The notes under the pieces were generated by a model. That model made no database searches. It was given only the letters and a program-made list of their open reading frames with translations, and was not told the DNA's origin. DNA of 64,000 bases. Source: Brienomyrus brachyistius (lineage: Eukaryota > Chordata > Actinopteri > Osteoglossiformes > Mormyridae). The first letter of the stretch is position 1, and each line of letters starts with the position of its first letter. The stretch spans positions 21,037,214-21,101,213 of the forward strand of contig NC_064541.1 of the NCBI RefSeq assembly GCF_023856365.1, written 5' to 3'. The translations under genes and the position numbers were made by a program. Of this stretch, positions 12,900 to 25,142 are shown piece by piece.

Positions 12900-15800
12900 C
12901 AGCTGCCAGTAATTTTTATTTGATTATCAGAAGCTCTTGGAAACACAGAAAAAAATATGAGGTCTTACACCAAAGGAAATGACAACACCTACACTTACAA
13001 TAACATTATTACCATCACAGAACAGGGCCACATTTTTTGTACAGTACTGACAGTTGAACCAGCTAGCAAGTGAAGTTAACAGTCATCAGTTTGGTTTCTT
13101 TATAGCAGGCTTATACAATGTATTTTATTGTACAGTATAAAATGACCATAGTCATAAAAAACAGGGTGCAACAAGTTGGAATATTTACCACTGTTGTGCA
13201 ACATTGTTCAGCAAGTGCATTGTTCAGGATGTACTTTAAAATCACTGAGCCATATTTCTACAACATTTGTTTCAAACCAAGGTCTTGACCGGTTTTGTGT
13301 TTGGATGTGATGTGAGAAACATATAGAATAATGCAGCCCAGTCTCTATGAGTTAAAAATAAAAAACGATGGCAAAAAAAGATGAAACACACACACACACA
13401 CACACACACACACTGTCAACGTGGGTCATTTTACATTTTGGACTGTAAAATTCTGAAATAAAACCTTTGGTATAAGATTGTGTGTGGAGAGAAATATATA
13501 TTTACTAAAAACCCTGCCTGAAAAAATATTGCCATACTTGTTTTACTGAAATGTTGTGATAGTATATAACTAAAAATACTTTCAGCAAATATGATCTAGT
13601 CACAATAGTCATGGTCCCTCTAACCGTCAAATAACCTTAAACAGTCACTGTTTCTCCACCTCAAATAAAGTGAACTATGGTGCAAGACTAGTTTTACTCT
13701 TTACAACCAGAAGTGTTGGATTATAAAAATACCATTACATTAGCCATTCAAAAAATACATATACTATCTAGTTGCCAATGAAGTTAGCATGAATAATCTT
13801 TCAAAAGAAGATAAACTTTGGAAAAGATTTTTTTCATGGTGTATTTCAGCTGCTTAGTCACAACTCTTAAATGAGTGAGTCTATAATGTCTTCACTTAGC
13901 TGTAGGCAATAGCGTCATACTGTAAAAATGCAGTATTGGGGTGAAGTTTAAATGTCAGGACAATTCTGCTTTCTGAAAATGAGAGATGCAGGAACACAGA
14001 AAGGTTTTCAGAACAGAGATTCAGCCTTGAAGTTGACCCCCTGTTTGGGTCATAAATAGAATGTAACTAGTTTGTCACAATGTAGCCACACGTGCAATTA
14101 CTGAGACACGGTTACTCCCTGGAGATTGTATGTAAATTGCATTTGGCAGCAGGAATAAACTGAATTTGGAGCTGAGGGCCTGTGATCTTTTTGATGGGAA
14201 CAGATCCCATATCTAGGTTTTGATTGACCTGCTTTTGTTGTGGGAAATACAAGTTTGATCCTCTGATCCAACCGAAACAGTCGCTTAATCAATAAATTAT
14301 GGAAACACAGGACCTGACACCTTTTGATAATACGTCATGGTGTTGTTTCATATAAGCAATAGAGTTTAGAAAATAAATTATGCTAATACTTTTACAAATT
14401 CATTTGCTTTCCTTAAATTCTATGGAGCATGTTGATGCATAATCGTTGGGAAAAAAAACCTAATTACTTGGTAATTGAAAGTCATGTTAATTAGCTGGGA
14501 ATTAAAATCCATTTTAATTTACCCTAGACATAATAATCCCATGATTTAACAATCTCTTCATAAAGATTTTTAGATTTAGTATTAAACATTAATCCAAATT
14601 TATGACCATTTTGCGGATCATTGTATATAAATCCAACCAAAGCATATATCACCGAATGTGGGGAACGAAGTCCGTGGTTTAACATATTGCTCCAAAATAC
14701 TTGTTACCAGGAATGTCAGTTAAATTATATCTGGGTGAAATGTATTTTAAATATATATTCGTCCTAGCATACGGCACAAACAGGCTCAGCTGAGAGAGAG
14801 CGACGTTGTGTCGCAACACCAGCTGCGAGAAAACAACGATAAATATACATGGTACAAAGTAGGGCAGATATGAAGAGTGGTAACAAAAAAATTGATAAAT
14901 ATACAATCACACAACATGTTCGAATAATCTGACACACAACGGATTAACAGCAGATTGCTTATGATAGAACTACCCATGTTTCCAACGTTAGAAAGACAGT
15001 CTTACGAGTGACATCCTGAGTTCCCAGCAATACCCATTCCCTACAAAAAAAGCAACGTTTAACTTGCTTTTAAGTAACTGTTTTGTAGGCATCACATCAT
15101 ATGATACATATACCTATATACACGATTCATGCACATGCAATATAAAAATACACTGAACTAGGATATTTGTAATATTGTAAAAATCTAGTCTGGCTGTTGC
15201 TGAGCTGTTGAGGTTAACGTGGTCATTATTGTTAACAGTGAGGTAATCCATTACTGACACCCCGTACAGGCTTCATTCACTTTCATTTCGTTCTCTCAAC
15301 GTTTAGATCCGTTTCGCAATCCGTGTTCCAATATGTGAAGACAATCATGTCCATCAATCTACTATGTAGACTTTTTATAAATCTAGCGCAGTTTCAATGA
15401 AAACAAACCTAATAATAATAATAATATTAGCTGAGGATTACGGAGATGAAGCGTAATCGCAGAAACCGTACTGGGAAGTATTTGCATCCAAAATTAAGAC
15501 TGAATTTGAATTCAGAGATATAGAGTAGATGATTATTGTTTCTGTTTTTGAGTGAGCTAGTTCCGTTTCATTGTGAAACGGCACGTAGGCCTATTACACA
15601 TTCAAGTACCAAGAAGAACGTTCCCTGTTTGCTCGTTCAACGGTTTGGTTAAACTCTAGGAAATGTATAGGCCTAATTTCTGTTCAGTCCAATGCGTAGC
15701 TCAGTCATCAAAATTCAGTTATAAAGTTAAGTTAAAAAAAAAATCATTACACTTATTTTGAGCGATAGACAATGGACAACCCAATTTTCTTCTTCGCAGA

Positions 15801-18800
15801 TACAACCATTACAGCTTTCTTTGCATAACTGTAAGCATCTAAAAGCACGCGATGCTCCTTACTTTCTTTCCCACACATTTTTACAGAATGAAAAGATTTA
15901 CATTAAATTACTGTTAATGACCAAAGTTCACCTAAATTTAACGAGGCGGTATTATTAGAAGGGTATAGATATGAAACAACGTGAGACATAAAAAAACAGA
16001 ATTTTAAGCCAAATACAACATTTATACAATTGTATAGCGTATCCTTACGAGGTTATTTTACATTTTAGGGATTGCGTTTTGCTATGAAAACCGGTCGGTA
16101 ACGGAAGCACGATAAACACATTGCACCTTGCTGAATTAGCAACATCAATCGTTTAAAAACTGGTAGCCCACTCAAGGTTTCCCAATAAAATCCAGATGTG
16201 GTAACACAGCCGAAGTGTTGCATTCATGCATGTCCAATAACAATATTACATTTCTAAAATTGATAAGTTAGTTCGGAGATACTCGAACGATCCGATGGCA
16301 ATCGGCAGGTCTCATTGACAAAGTAATGGAAGAAAAATCTGCTGAAATGTCTCCCGAGAGCGCCCTTCTCAAAACGTAAACGGAGTTTCTTCAGACTTCA
16401 TTACGTTAATACACAATGGTTTGCATATTTCATATTAATACCACCGGGTTTTTGAGACTTTGTACAAAAGCACTTCATATCCGAGTGGATTTAAAGATAT
16501 ACGTATTTAACATTTTAAAATACATTTCAATACCTTCCCTCAGGGTGAAATCAGTGTCTGAAAAGAAATTTTGATTAATTCCCCAAACAATGCATCCTTG
16601 ACAAATATATCGACAATCTTTTTTGCATATTAGGTCGAGTGGAAAACATAGCATGTTATTGGACATACCGTGATGCTATCTGAGTGAAACAAATATAAAA
16701 AAGAAACAGTCTAAATACATTTGAATGCATTGCAACCGAGATATGTACGTTTTCTTTCTTACAAACAAACAAAAAACAAAATAGTTTGTAACAGCCCGCG
16801 GCCCAAGACAGCACAAAATTGAATATGTGATTTTTGGTGCTAGAAAAGCCATTTTCACACATTCAGATTTTGTAATTCTAAAATGCAACCGGAGTTCAGA
16901 AGACACCAAAATATAATTTCATATATGCGTACAATATGTCTGTGACGTAGGTTCTCACCGGTACTTGTTTGCTTGCTAAAAATGCACCTATAGGTTTACC
17001 TTAAATCTCCTTTGCCCACTTCGGCAGTACCGGAAACTGCCCCTTTATATTATAATCTTTAAAATATATTTTAGAAATTGTATTGAATAATGAATTAGAT
17101 GAGAGTTCATTGGTGCATTGTGTCACAGGGATGAACAAGGCCCAACTGTGTCATACATTAATACAATTTTATATGATCTCTATCTCAGATGATATCATCC
17201 CTTCTATTGTTTTTTTTTTGCTTGTTTTGGTGTTTTTAAATGAGAGTCATGTCACTGGTTTCTTAAGAGAGTAGATTGTCCAGTGAAAATTCCAGTTACA
17301 TGACCTGTGTCATGGGCAAAAAGTAAGGTCTCCAGTTCACTCAAAATAGGCTACATGAGAACGTACCGAAGAAGTGCAGAACTGAAGAGTGGGTCGTTTG
17401 AGCACATGCTAAAGTATAAAAGGAACGTAACATTACAGAGATAAACACATGTTACTTGTGTTTCAAGAGACAGTCAAGGAGTCACGGTGTGGCCACACCG
17501 GAGACACTCTGCCGATCCAGTGGACGCTAAGACACGGTACCAGACAACACCAAAGGCACAGTCTCCTACTTATCGCCGTACGATCCTGAAGCTAGCGGAG
17601 AGGGGAGTTGTTCAATAAAGCCACCGAGCACAAATACTGCAGAACAGCAGGAGGTGAAGGCAAACATACCTTCATTATAACCACCCCGCCCCCCCAACAC
17701 CAATGCCACAGAAAGAGTCCCCATTGTAAGATTATAAATCGGGAACCACTAAGGTAAAAAAAAAAAAAGCCCAATTAAATCACCTTTACATATCTCTCGG
17801 CCACGTATCCCCCATTGCTTAGTAAATGCTTTTTAATGACGTTTGCAAAATACCGCGCGCCGGGGACGGCGAGCGCCCAGCTACACGAGCTCTGCAGAGG
17901 GGAACGGGGAGCAAATTATAAGGATAGAGTTTGCAAAGCGTTTCTGCTTTTAATGAAAAACTGCTGCTGAGGAGGGAGACTGTATGCCCGGCTTTACCAA
18001 GCGTCCCCTCCGTGAACCATGCACACATTTCAGGATTTCAGAAAAGGTTGTGGGACCTCGACTGAACGCAATAACACGGTGCCTTGGAATAGCTGAGCTT
18101 TTGTACACTCAAATACTCCTTTACTACTCATCTCAGTTGTTTAGCTTTTATTCTGTTTCTCGTGTTTTGTTGGTATGGCATCTCTTAATGGAAATACTTT
18201 GGGGGAAAAAAACTTAAGCACTTCAATCACCCTCAAAAGGTCACAGTGATTTCCTCTAGCCTATGGAAATGAATAACTTAATTAATAACATATTATTGCC
18301 ATGACTCTATGGATAATTTGAAAAGCTTATTAATTATTCATTACTTTCAGTATTTCTTCTAAATTAAATTATCAGTCATTAAACCTTTGTTCAATTTCCT
18401 GATCATTTCAGGTAGGATTTAAGATATTCACAAGCTGTGAGCAGTGTTCTGAATAGTCTGGTCGCATGAAGATTTAATTGATGTCATTTAATATTCCTGC
18501 TACGATCACAAATCTTGTTTATGTTCTGGATCATAAACACTGGAACTATTAAAATGCATACAGATAAACATGCCCGACAACAAAACGTTAATTGCCAGCA
18601 TAATTTTCACTGGCACCGGTTCAGAATATCCTGATCGCTTTATTAATGCTACAACAATAACGGGACTTCCTCCTGCCCCCTTCTCAGTTACGGGAGTGAT
18701 CATACTACAGTACCAATTACACATACGTCGTTGAAGCCTGCATTGTGATTGTGGAAGTTGTGCGTGAGATCGTTGCTAAAGTCACGATGATTAATCGGCA

Positions 18801-19522
18801 GTATTGCTTCATTTACCCTACAATTAATCGCTGTCATTATTTCTGCTATGACCATAATGGGTTTATGGCATCTACCATGATGCTGCAAGCAGCCACGCAT
18901 CAAAATACTGATATAGGGGATCACAAATTTGCGGCGCGGTAATTAATATCTCTGGTGAGGATCCATCATTAAAAGAAATGCTTATAACTAAACATCAAGT
19001 AATCTTTACAATTAGCATACATTGCATTTCTGCTTGAAAATTATTAGTTAGGTCAATAGGTACGTGTGTGGGTAATACATTGATCCCGGCTATTCGTTTA
19101 AATTTCAGGTAATTTCGTACATATTCATTGTAAATTTTACATTTAGTCACATGACTAAAGATATAGGCACCTGTGCAAAAATGGCCGTATAATTGCTCAG
19201 GTTTAAAGAACAGACAGCTTTTCAGCCAGGGCAGCACCATCGCCGCTCCAATTAAAGCAGAGAACCTGAGCGCTCGTCCATTGTACGCAATAAAGCATTT
19301 AAAGGCCGCCTCATTATACACGCAACATTTATCCATTATTTCGTACGCTAACAAAACCCCACAACGCTTTGCAAAAGGAAAAACACCAAACAAGAATGAG
19401 ACTAAAACAGACCCGAGGAGACAAATTCACCGGTTAATACAGCTGATTCAGAAAGGGGGCGGAGCGATATGCAGGGCTGTCTGCTTCCGAGAGGAGCCAA
19501 AAATGGGGGCTCTTGTACAACT
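12900..19522. other. AT-rich, repeat-poor stretch downstream of znf704
   Basis: Apart from a CA repeat at 13384-13413, no repeat family or exon was recognised. Parts such as 14390-14560 and 18740-18870 are rich in TAATTA/TTAATTA homeodomain-type motifs. They could be conserved regulatory DNA or a long alternative znf704 3'UTR; neither is shown by the sequence alone. Confidence 0.4.
13384..13413. repeat. (CA)n microsatellite
   Basis: About 15 CA units without interruption. Confidence 0.95.
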
Positions 19523-19530
19523 GTCTAAAT

Positions 19531-19705
19531 CAGGGGTGTCAAGCTGCAGTCCTGGGGGGACGGAGCCCTGTGTAGCTTAGTTCTTTTCCTGGTCATCCAC
19601 AAATGATTCACAATGTGCAAGGAGTTGAATCAGGTGTGTTAAATGAGGGGAAACCCAAAAATGTGTAGGGCTCTGCCCCCCCAGGACTGGAGTTTCACAC
19701 CCCTG
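19531..19705. mobile_element. 175-bp hAT-type MITE with 8-bp TSD
   Basis: The ends are inverted: CAGGGGTGTCAAGCTGCAGT on the left and the complement of CAGGGGTGTGAAACTCCAGT on the right. The 8-bp direct duplication GTCTAAAT flanks it exactly (19523-19530 and 19706-19713). CAGGG ends and 8-bp duplications are hAT features. No coding capacity. Confidence 0.9.
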
Positions 19706-19713
19706 GTCTAAAT

Positions 19714-20881
19714 CAACAAGGAAGTGCATGGAAAATGTAGAAAATTTGAATGGAATTCCGATGACTGGGGAGGGGGGGATTAGAATGCATTTTATTTTTT
19801 TGTTTAAAGTGCAAAGTATACACAGGTAATCGGAAAGGTTTTCAAATGCAGTTCATCTGATCAATTTCTCCAAAATGTCAGATTTGTCACTGTTTCGAGT
19901 TGTTGCAGACGAACCCCCCACTGCCTTTCCACATTGTGCGTTACCGCCCACACGGCCCGTGGAAATGAAAAGGCGAGGTTACGGTCGCCCGCTGTTCTTC
20001 ACATCATCCGCCTTAGAAGCGAGCACCCCGACCTGCCTGGCTTTAAGAAAAACACTCCTGGTCAAATATGCCATCATATCAGCTCAAAGGTACATAATTT
20101 ACAAATATTTTTTAAAAACAATCGCATCTAGCAGATGTGCAGTTAGATAAACACCGGGTTAATTTTGCCCATTTATTTCAGCCCACGTTCTCCAGTATTT
20201 GTGCTTCCCGATTTTTTTGTCCCATACTTTTCTTTTAGACTTCCACACCTTCGGCCTTTAGAACGGGAACGTTGTACCATGTTCCCAGACTAACTACCCA
20301 AGTACAGGACAAAAAACACACAGCATCACTGCTGAAAACTGCGGGGGGGGGGTGGGTTGTTACACAAAAACAGGCGTCAATAAGTCACCGACTTTTGTTT
20401 CTATGTTTTTAAATGTTATTCTACACGTTTCTTAAGACTTCGTAGAGGAAATGAAGAACACCGAGACACACAGCTTACATCTTTTTCAGTTGAGAGATTA
20501 AAAAGTCAGTACATCTCGGAAACATAAGTTTGTTCAGCTGGTGAATTTATTTTTAAATCGCTGTCGAGACGGAAATAAATTACCGGAGACAGAAATATAC
20601 CTTCCCGCACAAATGGGACTTTTTGTGTTCAGCTCTGACTGTCTGGTGACGGACTGCACGTCTTTCTTAGCGTATCGATTTTTGAACTTTCAAGCAAACT
20701 GTCAGCATGTTGAAAATCAAAGCACAACCATGATGACAGCGAAAGGGGGGAGGGCGAATAAAAACAAAAACATTTTTGGTTACAAGTAAATATTCACACG
20801 GATTCAGACCAGTGGCTACGGAATCCAGCTGTATATCCAACGTAGCTGCTGGTTTAATAGTGTCCCTGAAACAAAAAGGTC
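19714..20881. other. intergenic stretch between MITE and znf704 3' end
   Basis: No gene recognised. A G run lies at 20342-20350. The open frame at 20541-20789 has no similarity that I recognise. Confidence 0.4.
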
Positions 20882-21466
20882 TTTATTAATAAACACATAT
20901 ATAAAATGGCATAAAAAAGTCTCCTTTCCCGTGCCCCTTGGTGATAAATATCTCAAGCTGGCAGAAATGTACTGCTCCAGGTCCTCCGTCTTTGCCGACG
21001 TCCGAAGCAGGCGGGCCCTCGGGGCTTCACCGCTGCTCTACATTCTTCTGAATGGCGCCTCCTGCTGGTCTCGGCCGGAATCACGTCGTCGGCGAGTCAC
21101 AGCTGCTATTTCTCCCCCCCACCTTTTTTGCCAAAGAATTCCCAAAAGAAGTGAATTTAAAAAGTATCTTCGGGAGTTTTTTTTTTTGTTTTTTAATCAT
21201 TTCCTTTTCCCTGTTATAAGGTCAAAAAAGTATTCTCTGTTGGGAAAAAATGACAGCAAAAAAGGAGAAAGGAGCATCTCCACAGAGAAGCAGCATCAGT
21301 CAACGCTGATCGATCAGAGGCAGAATGTACGGAAATAAGAGAAACAACCACCCCCACGTGACGGCGGAGTTCTGGGTGGGCGGATCCCTCACGCCACGAG
21401 TGCTCTCCCTCCCCAAGGGTGGACAGTCCACTTCAATCTCCGGGCCAAAAGGACAGCCTTGCCCTC
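20882..21466 (-). other. znf704: znf704 3'UTR with candidate poly(A) signal
   Basis: Downstream of the stop the minus strand has no conserved coding frame. The first AATAAA noted on the minus strand in this stretch is at 20887-20882. That would give a 3'UTR of about 600 nt. Further AT-rich DNA continues to about 12900, where another minus-strand AATAAA lies at 12920-12915, so a much longer alternative 3'UTR is possible. The extent is inference. Confidence 0.4.
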
Positions 21467-21578
21467 TCAGTCCACGAACCTCTGGCAGGCCTTCTTCCAG
21501 CGACAGGCCGTGCACCACATATCCCGGTTCTCCATGCCATACACCTTGCGGCATTTCTTGCCTTCGCCTCGTGACTTC
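21467..21578 (-). CDS. znf704: znf704 coding exon 9 (C-clamp) and stop
   Basis: It follows acceptor CCTGACAG and encodes [18 protein letters not shown], then the cysteines of the C-clamp (C474, C487, C490, C496; spacing 12, 2, 5), ending QRFVD and TGA at 21469-21467. Intron 8 is only 121 nt. Confidence 0.94.
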
Positions 21579-21815
21579 CTGTCAGGCGAAGTAGAGAAGT
21601 GAACCAGCGGGCACCACACATGCACACGTCCGTATCGCACGGAAGACACCAGCAGGTCACGAGATGTATGGAAGGTGCCATTGCAGGAAAGGGCAGTACC
21701 TGAGGAGGCCTGTTGTCCGTGGGGGAGACGCGAGGATGGCAGCAGCTGGGGGGCGCTGCTCCGTGGAGCCCTTGGTCTGACTATGAGGGGGAGATGCCTG
21801 CTGGAGAGGCCAGAA

Positions 21816-21873
<58 letters not shown>

Positions 21874-24800
21874 CAGTACTAGGGCTGCATGATATTGAAA
21901 AAAATAAAATCAAAATAATTACATTTGTAATGTATGCGATAAAATTGCAATAATAATACAACAAAAAGCAGCTGAAATTTACCCGAAATAAATTATAGCT
22001 AAACAGACCTTATCCACCAATAGTTGTCAAGTTGGTGGTGTTGCCTCAAATTGTGGCAGACAGAGGACTGCGGTCTGTGGGTGGGACTGACAGCAAGGAT
22101 GGACACTATGCTGCTTGGTTCTGAGTGCATACAGAGCTCATGCAAATGCAGCAGCTGGAAAATGGACTTTTTTTCTTTTTACTTTTACTAAATAATCTCG
22201 AAAAAGAACCATCATTAAAATTGCAGAATGTTTTTAGTGTAACGTATAACTTAACCCAACTATCGTGGTCCTTGCAATGAAACAGCTGCAGGTGTATAAC
22301 ATGGCCATGTCGATATTAATATAATCTGCACATTATGCAGCCCAAGTCAGTCAAAAGTAAAAGAGGGTCCTACACCCTCAAAATCAGCCAGTCGGTCAAC
22401 CCTACTGCGCTTTTCCACAGCACCACAGTACTGTACTTTTGGTACTTTAAGGTGTTGGTTTTCTACTGCCGGGAAAACTAGTTCCAGTGCTGAATGACAT
22501 CACAATGCTAGGTGGGGTATTTTGTACTGAATTCCAAAAATGGTTGTAGTTTGTCATTCAGCTGGACGATGTGCGATATTAACACCAATACTGCATGTCG
22601 TGCATGTGCAATTCTCACATCGCCGGTCAGAGTGACATCAGGCATTTTCATACCTTCATACTGAACAACAGCCTACTGAAAGACTTCAACTGCAACTTGC
22701 ACATCACCCCCCTCCTCCCCAAATAGAAAAAGCGGAGCGGTGACCCGCAAACCTGTGCTGCACTCACGGGGACACCTGTGAAGGTGACAGAGGGTGACTG
22801 CCAGGAGACACTGAAGCTTCCAGGGCCGGTGCTGCTGGGGGTGAAACTGGTGGAACCAGGGATGGTGACGGGGGCGGTCGCCTGCAGGGGGCAGTGTGGA
22901 GGCATTCACATGGGGCCTGTCTGGGAGCCCCGCTCCGCAAACGGTCATGACAGCGCAGAACGAGTGAGTAAATAAATAAACAATGGGATAGCAGTGCGCC
23001 GGGTTCACTCGGAGTTCAACGGGATCTATCCGCATTCTGCCGGCTTGTCTCCCCGTTCCCACTCCCCAGCACAGCTTTCCTCATGAATATTCCCCTGAGC
23101 AGTCATTAAGCACAAAGACCGGGTGACACTCCACTCCGCTCTGCTGCGGGGACACAGAGCTGTGCACTGATATCGGGCCTGGGATTAAGCCTCCTGAGCG
23201 GGCACGCTTAATAAACCGCCGACTATCAGATTGGGGGGGGGGGGGGGGGCGGGCTTGACGGGGTTCATGCATGAGTTTGCCTGTCCCTTGGGGAGACAGT
23301 CACTGACACTTTCCTACCCTGTCTTCCACAAAGTCTGGCTGTCAGAAAGAGTGACGCGTGACTCAGTGCTAATGGAGTTACGGTGTTGAGGCTCTGCAGC
23401 AGTGGCGGGCAGAGAGAGGCAGCCACTTCCTCTGAGGCATTTAAGGCAACAGTCAAAACAAACAGGAAAACCAGGAGCCGAGCCACTTCAAAAAGAACGA
23501 ACATTTAGCAGATGCATTCGTCCAAAGCAAACGCAAAAACTGCAAAAATAAAAACTAAACAAAAGTAAATAAATAGTGCTTCCAAAACTAAAAAATAAAA
23601 ACAAACATCACTTCTTTCTGTTGGCGTTTTTTAATACTACAGTTTCACTTTATTTTATTTAGCCTTAAATGACCATTAATAATTCTTGGAAAATGTTTTG
23701 CCCATTTTGAGAACAGTCGCACATTATGTGCACCGTGTATTCGTGTAGAGACACATAGAACAGCTCTACAACTTTCCCTTTATTTTCTACCCCTAGAAAT
23801 AAAATTAAAACTTAAAATATATAACAAATATAAATATTTCTGCACGAGTCCCTGTGTGCCCAGGCAGCTCCTTCAGCAACAGGCTGCTCCACCCACGCTG
23901 CTCTACAGTCATTCTGCAGGTCTTCTGTCGCTGCAGCAGTCAGACTCTACAACAATAATCAACACTGTTGTCAGCAGACACTCACACATGCACCCGAACT
24001 GTAGGGGCTGCCTCAGCCTCCCTGCATCACTGTACTGTTATTATTACAGATATCCCCTATTTAACGTCCACTCTATGTTCTGTAAAACAGGACGTTAAAC
24101 GATTTGGACGTTGATCGAATATTACCAGTCACTTGGAAAGCTTAGGCTACTCTACCCTGCCATTGTGCAAGATGCCTTTAATTTCCGTACGATGTAGTTT
24201 AGATACTTTGCAGATAGTCCATAAAGTTTAAGAAGCAGCACTATTAATGCACAATATGAAAACATTTAGTACAGTACTGTACAATAATGCTCATCTTTTC
24301 ACCTTCACTAAAATATGAAACACTTATAGTGCAGAGTAAACATAAAACCCTCACCATGCGTGTGAGCAGTGTGTGTAGCAGCATGTCTAAGAAGTTTTGT
24401 ACGCGATTCTTTTTTTCATAAAACAAAATATTCTTCATTTTCTATAACAGAGAACACTTTACCTATCTAAGTTTTTAGTTTAAATTTCACATTTTAAAGA
24501 AACTAAAAAATACAGTAATGTATGCATAAGTAAGCAATTAACAAAAATCTGTAACAAAGTAAAATATAGTGAACTAGAATTAATTACAGTACTGTAAAAT
24601 TATACGTCAGGCAGCCCCTGAAAAACAGCGGCCGATACAATCTGTTTTAATGCTGGATGTGTCTTGTATTGTAATGTTTTAGGCCACGGTCATTAACGTG
24701 GTCGTTGATCAAATGGAGGTTAAATGGGGCATACCTGTGCTATTCTATTTATTGATTTTAATTATTTTTTACTACTGCTGCTGCTGCTAGTTATTGTGTG

Positions 24801-25105
24801 ATTATCATTACCGCTATACATCTCATCCCTGAAACACCGAACCCCATGGCCTGCGTTTACACATTCCAGCACTCGTCACTTCGTATATTACAGAACTAGG
24901 TCTGAGACTATGGCTGTCATTTGGGTTTGTATACAGTACATTGGTTGTATGTCTTTTCATACTCTGCTCATGTTGTGTCTGATCTTGTCTGTAACACTGT
25001 AACTGCTGATGTAACGTCGAAATTTCCCTTCGCGGGATTAATAAAGTTCATCTTATCTAAATAAAAAAATAAGCAAATGAATGAAAAATAAATAAATACG
25101 ACACT

Positions 25106-25142
<37 letters not shown>

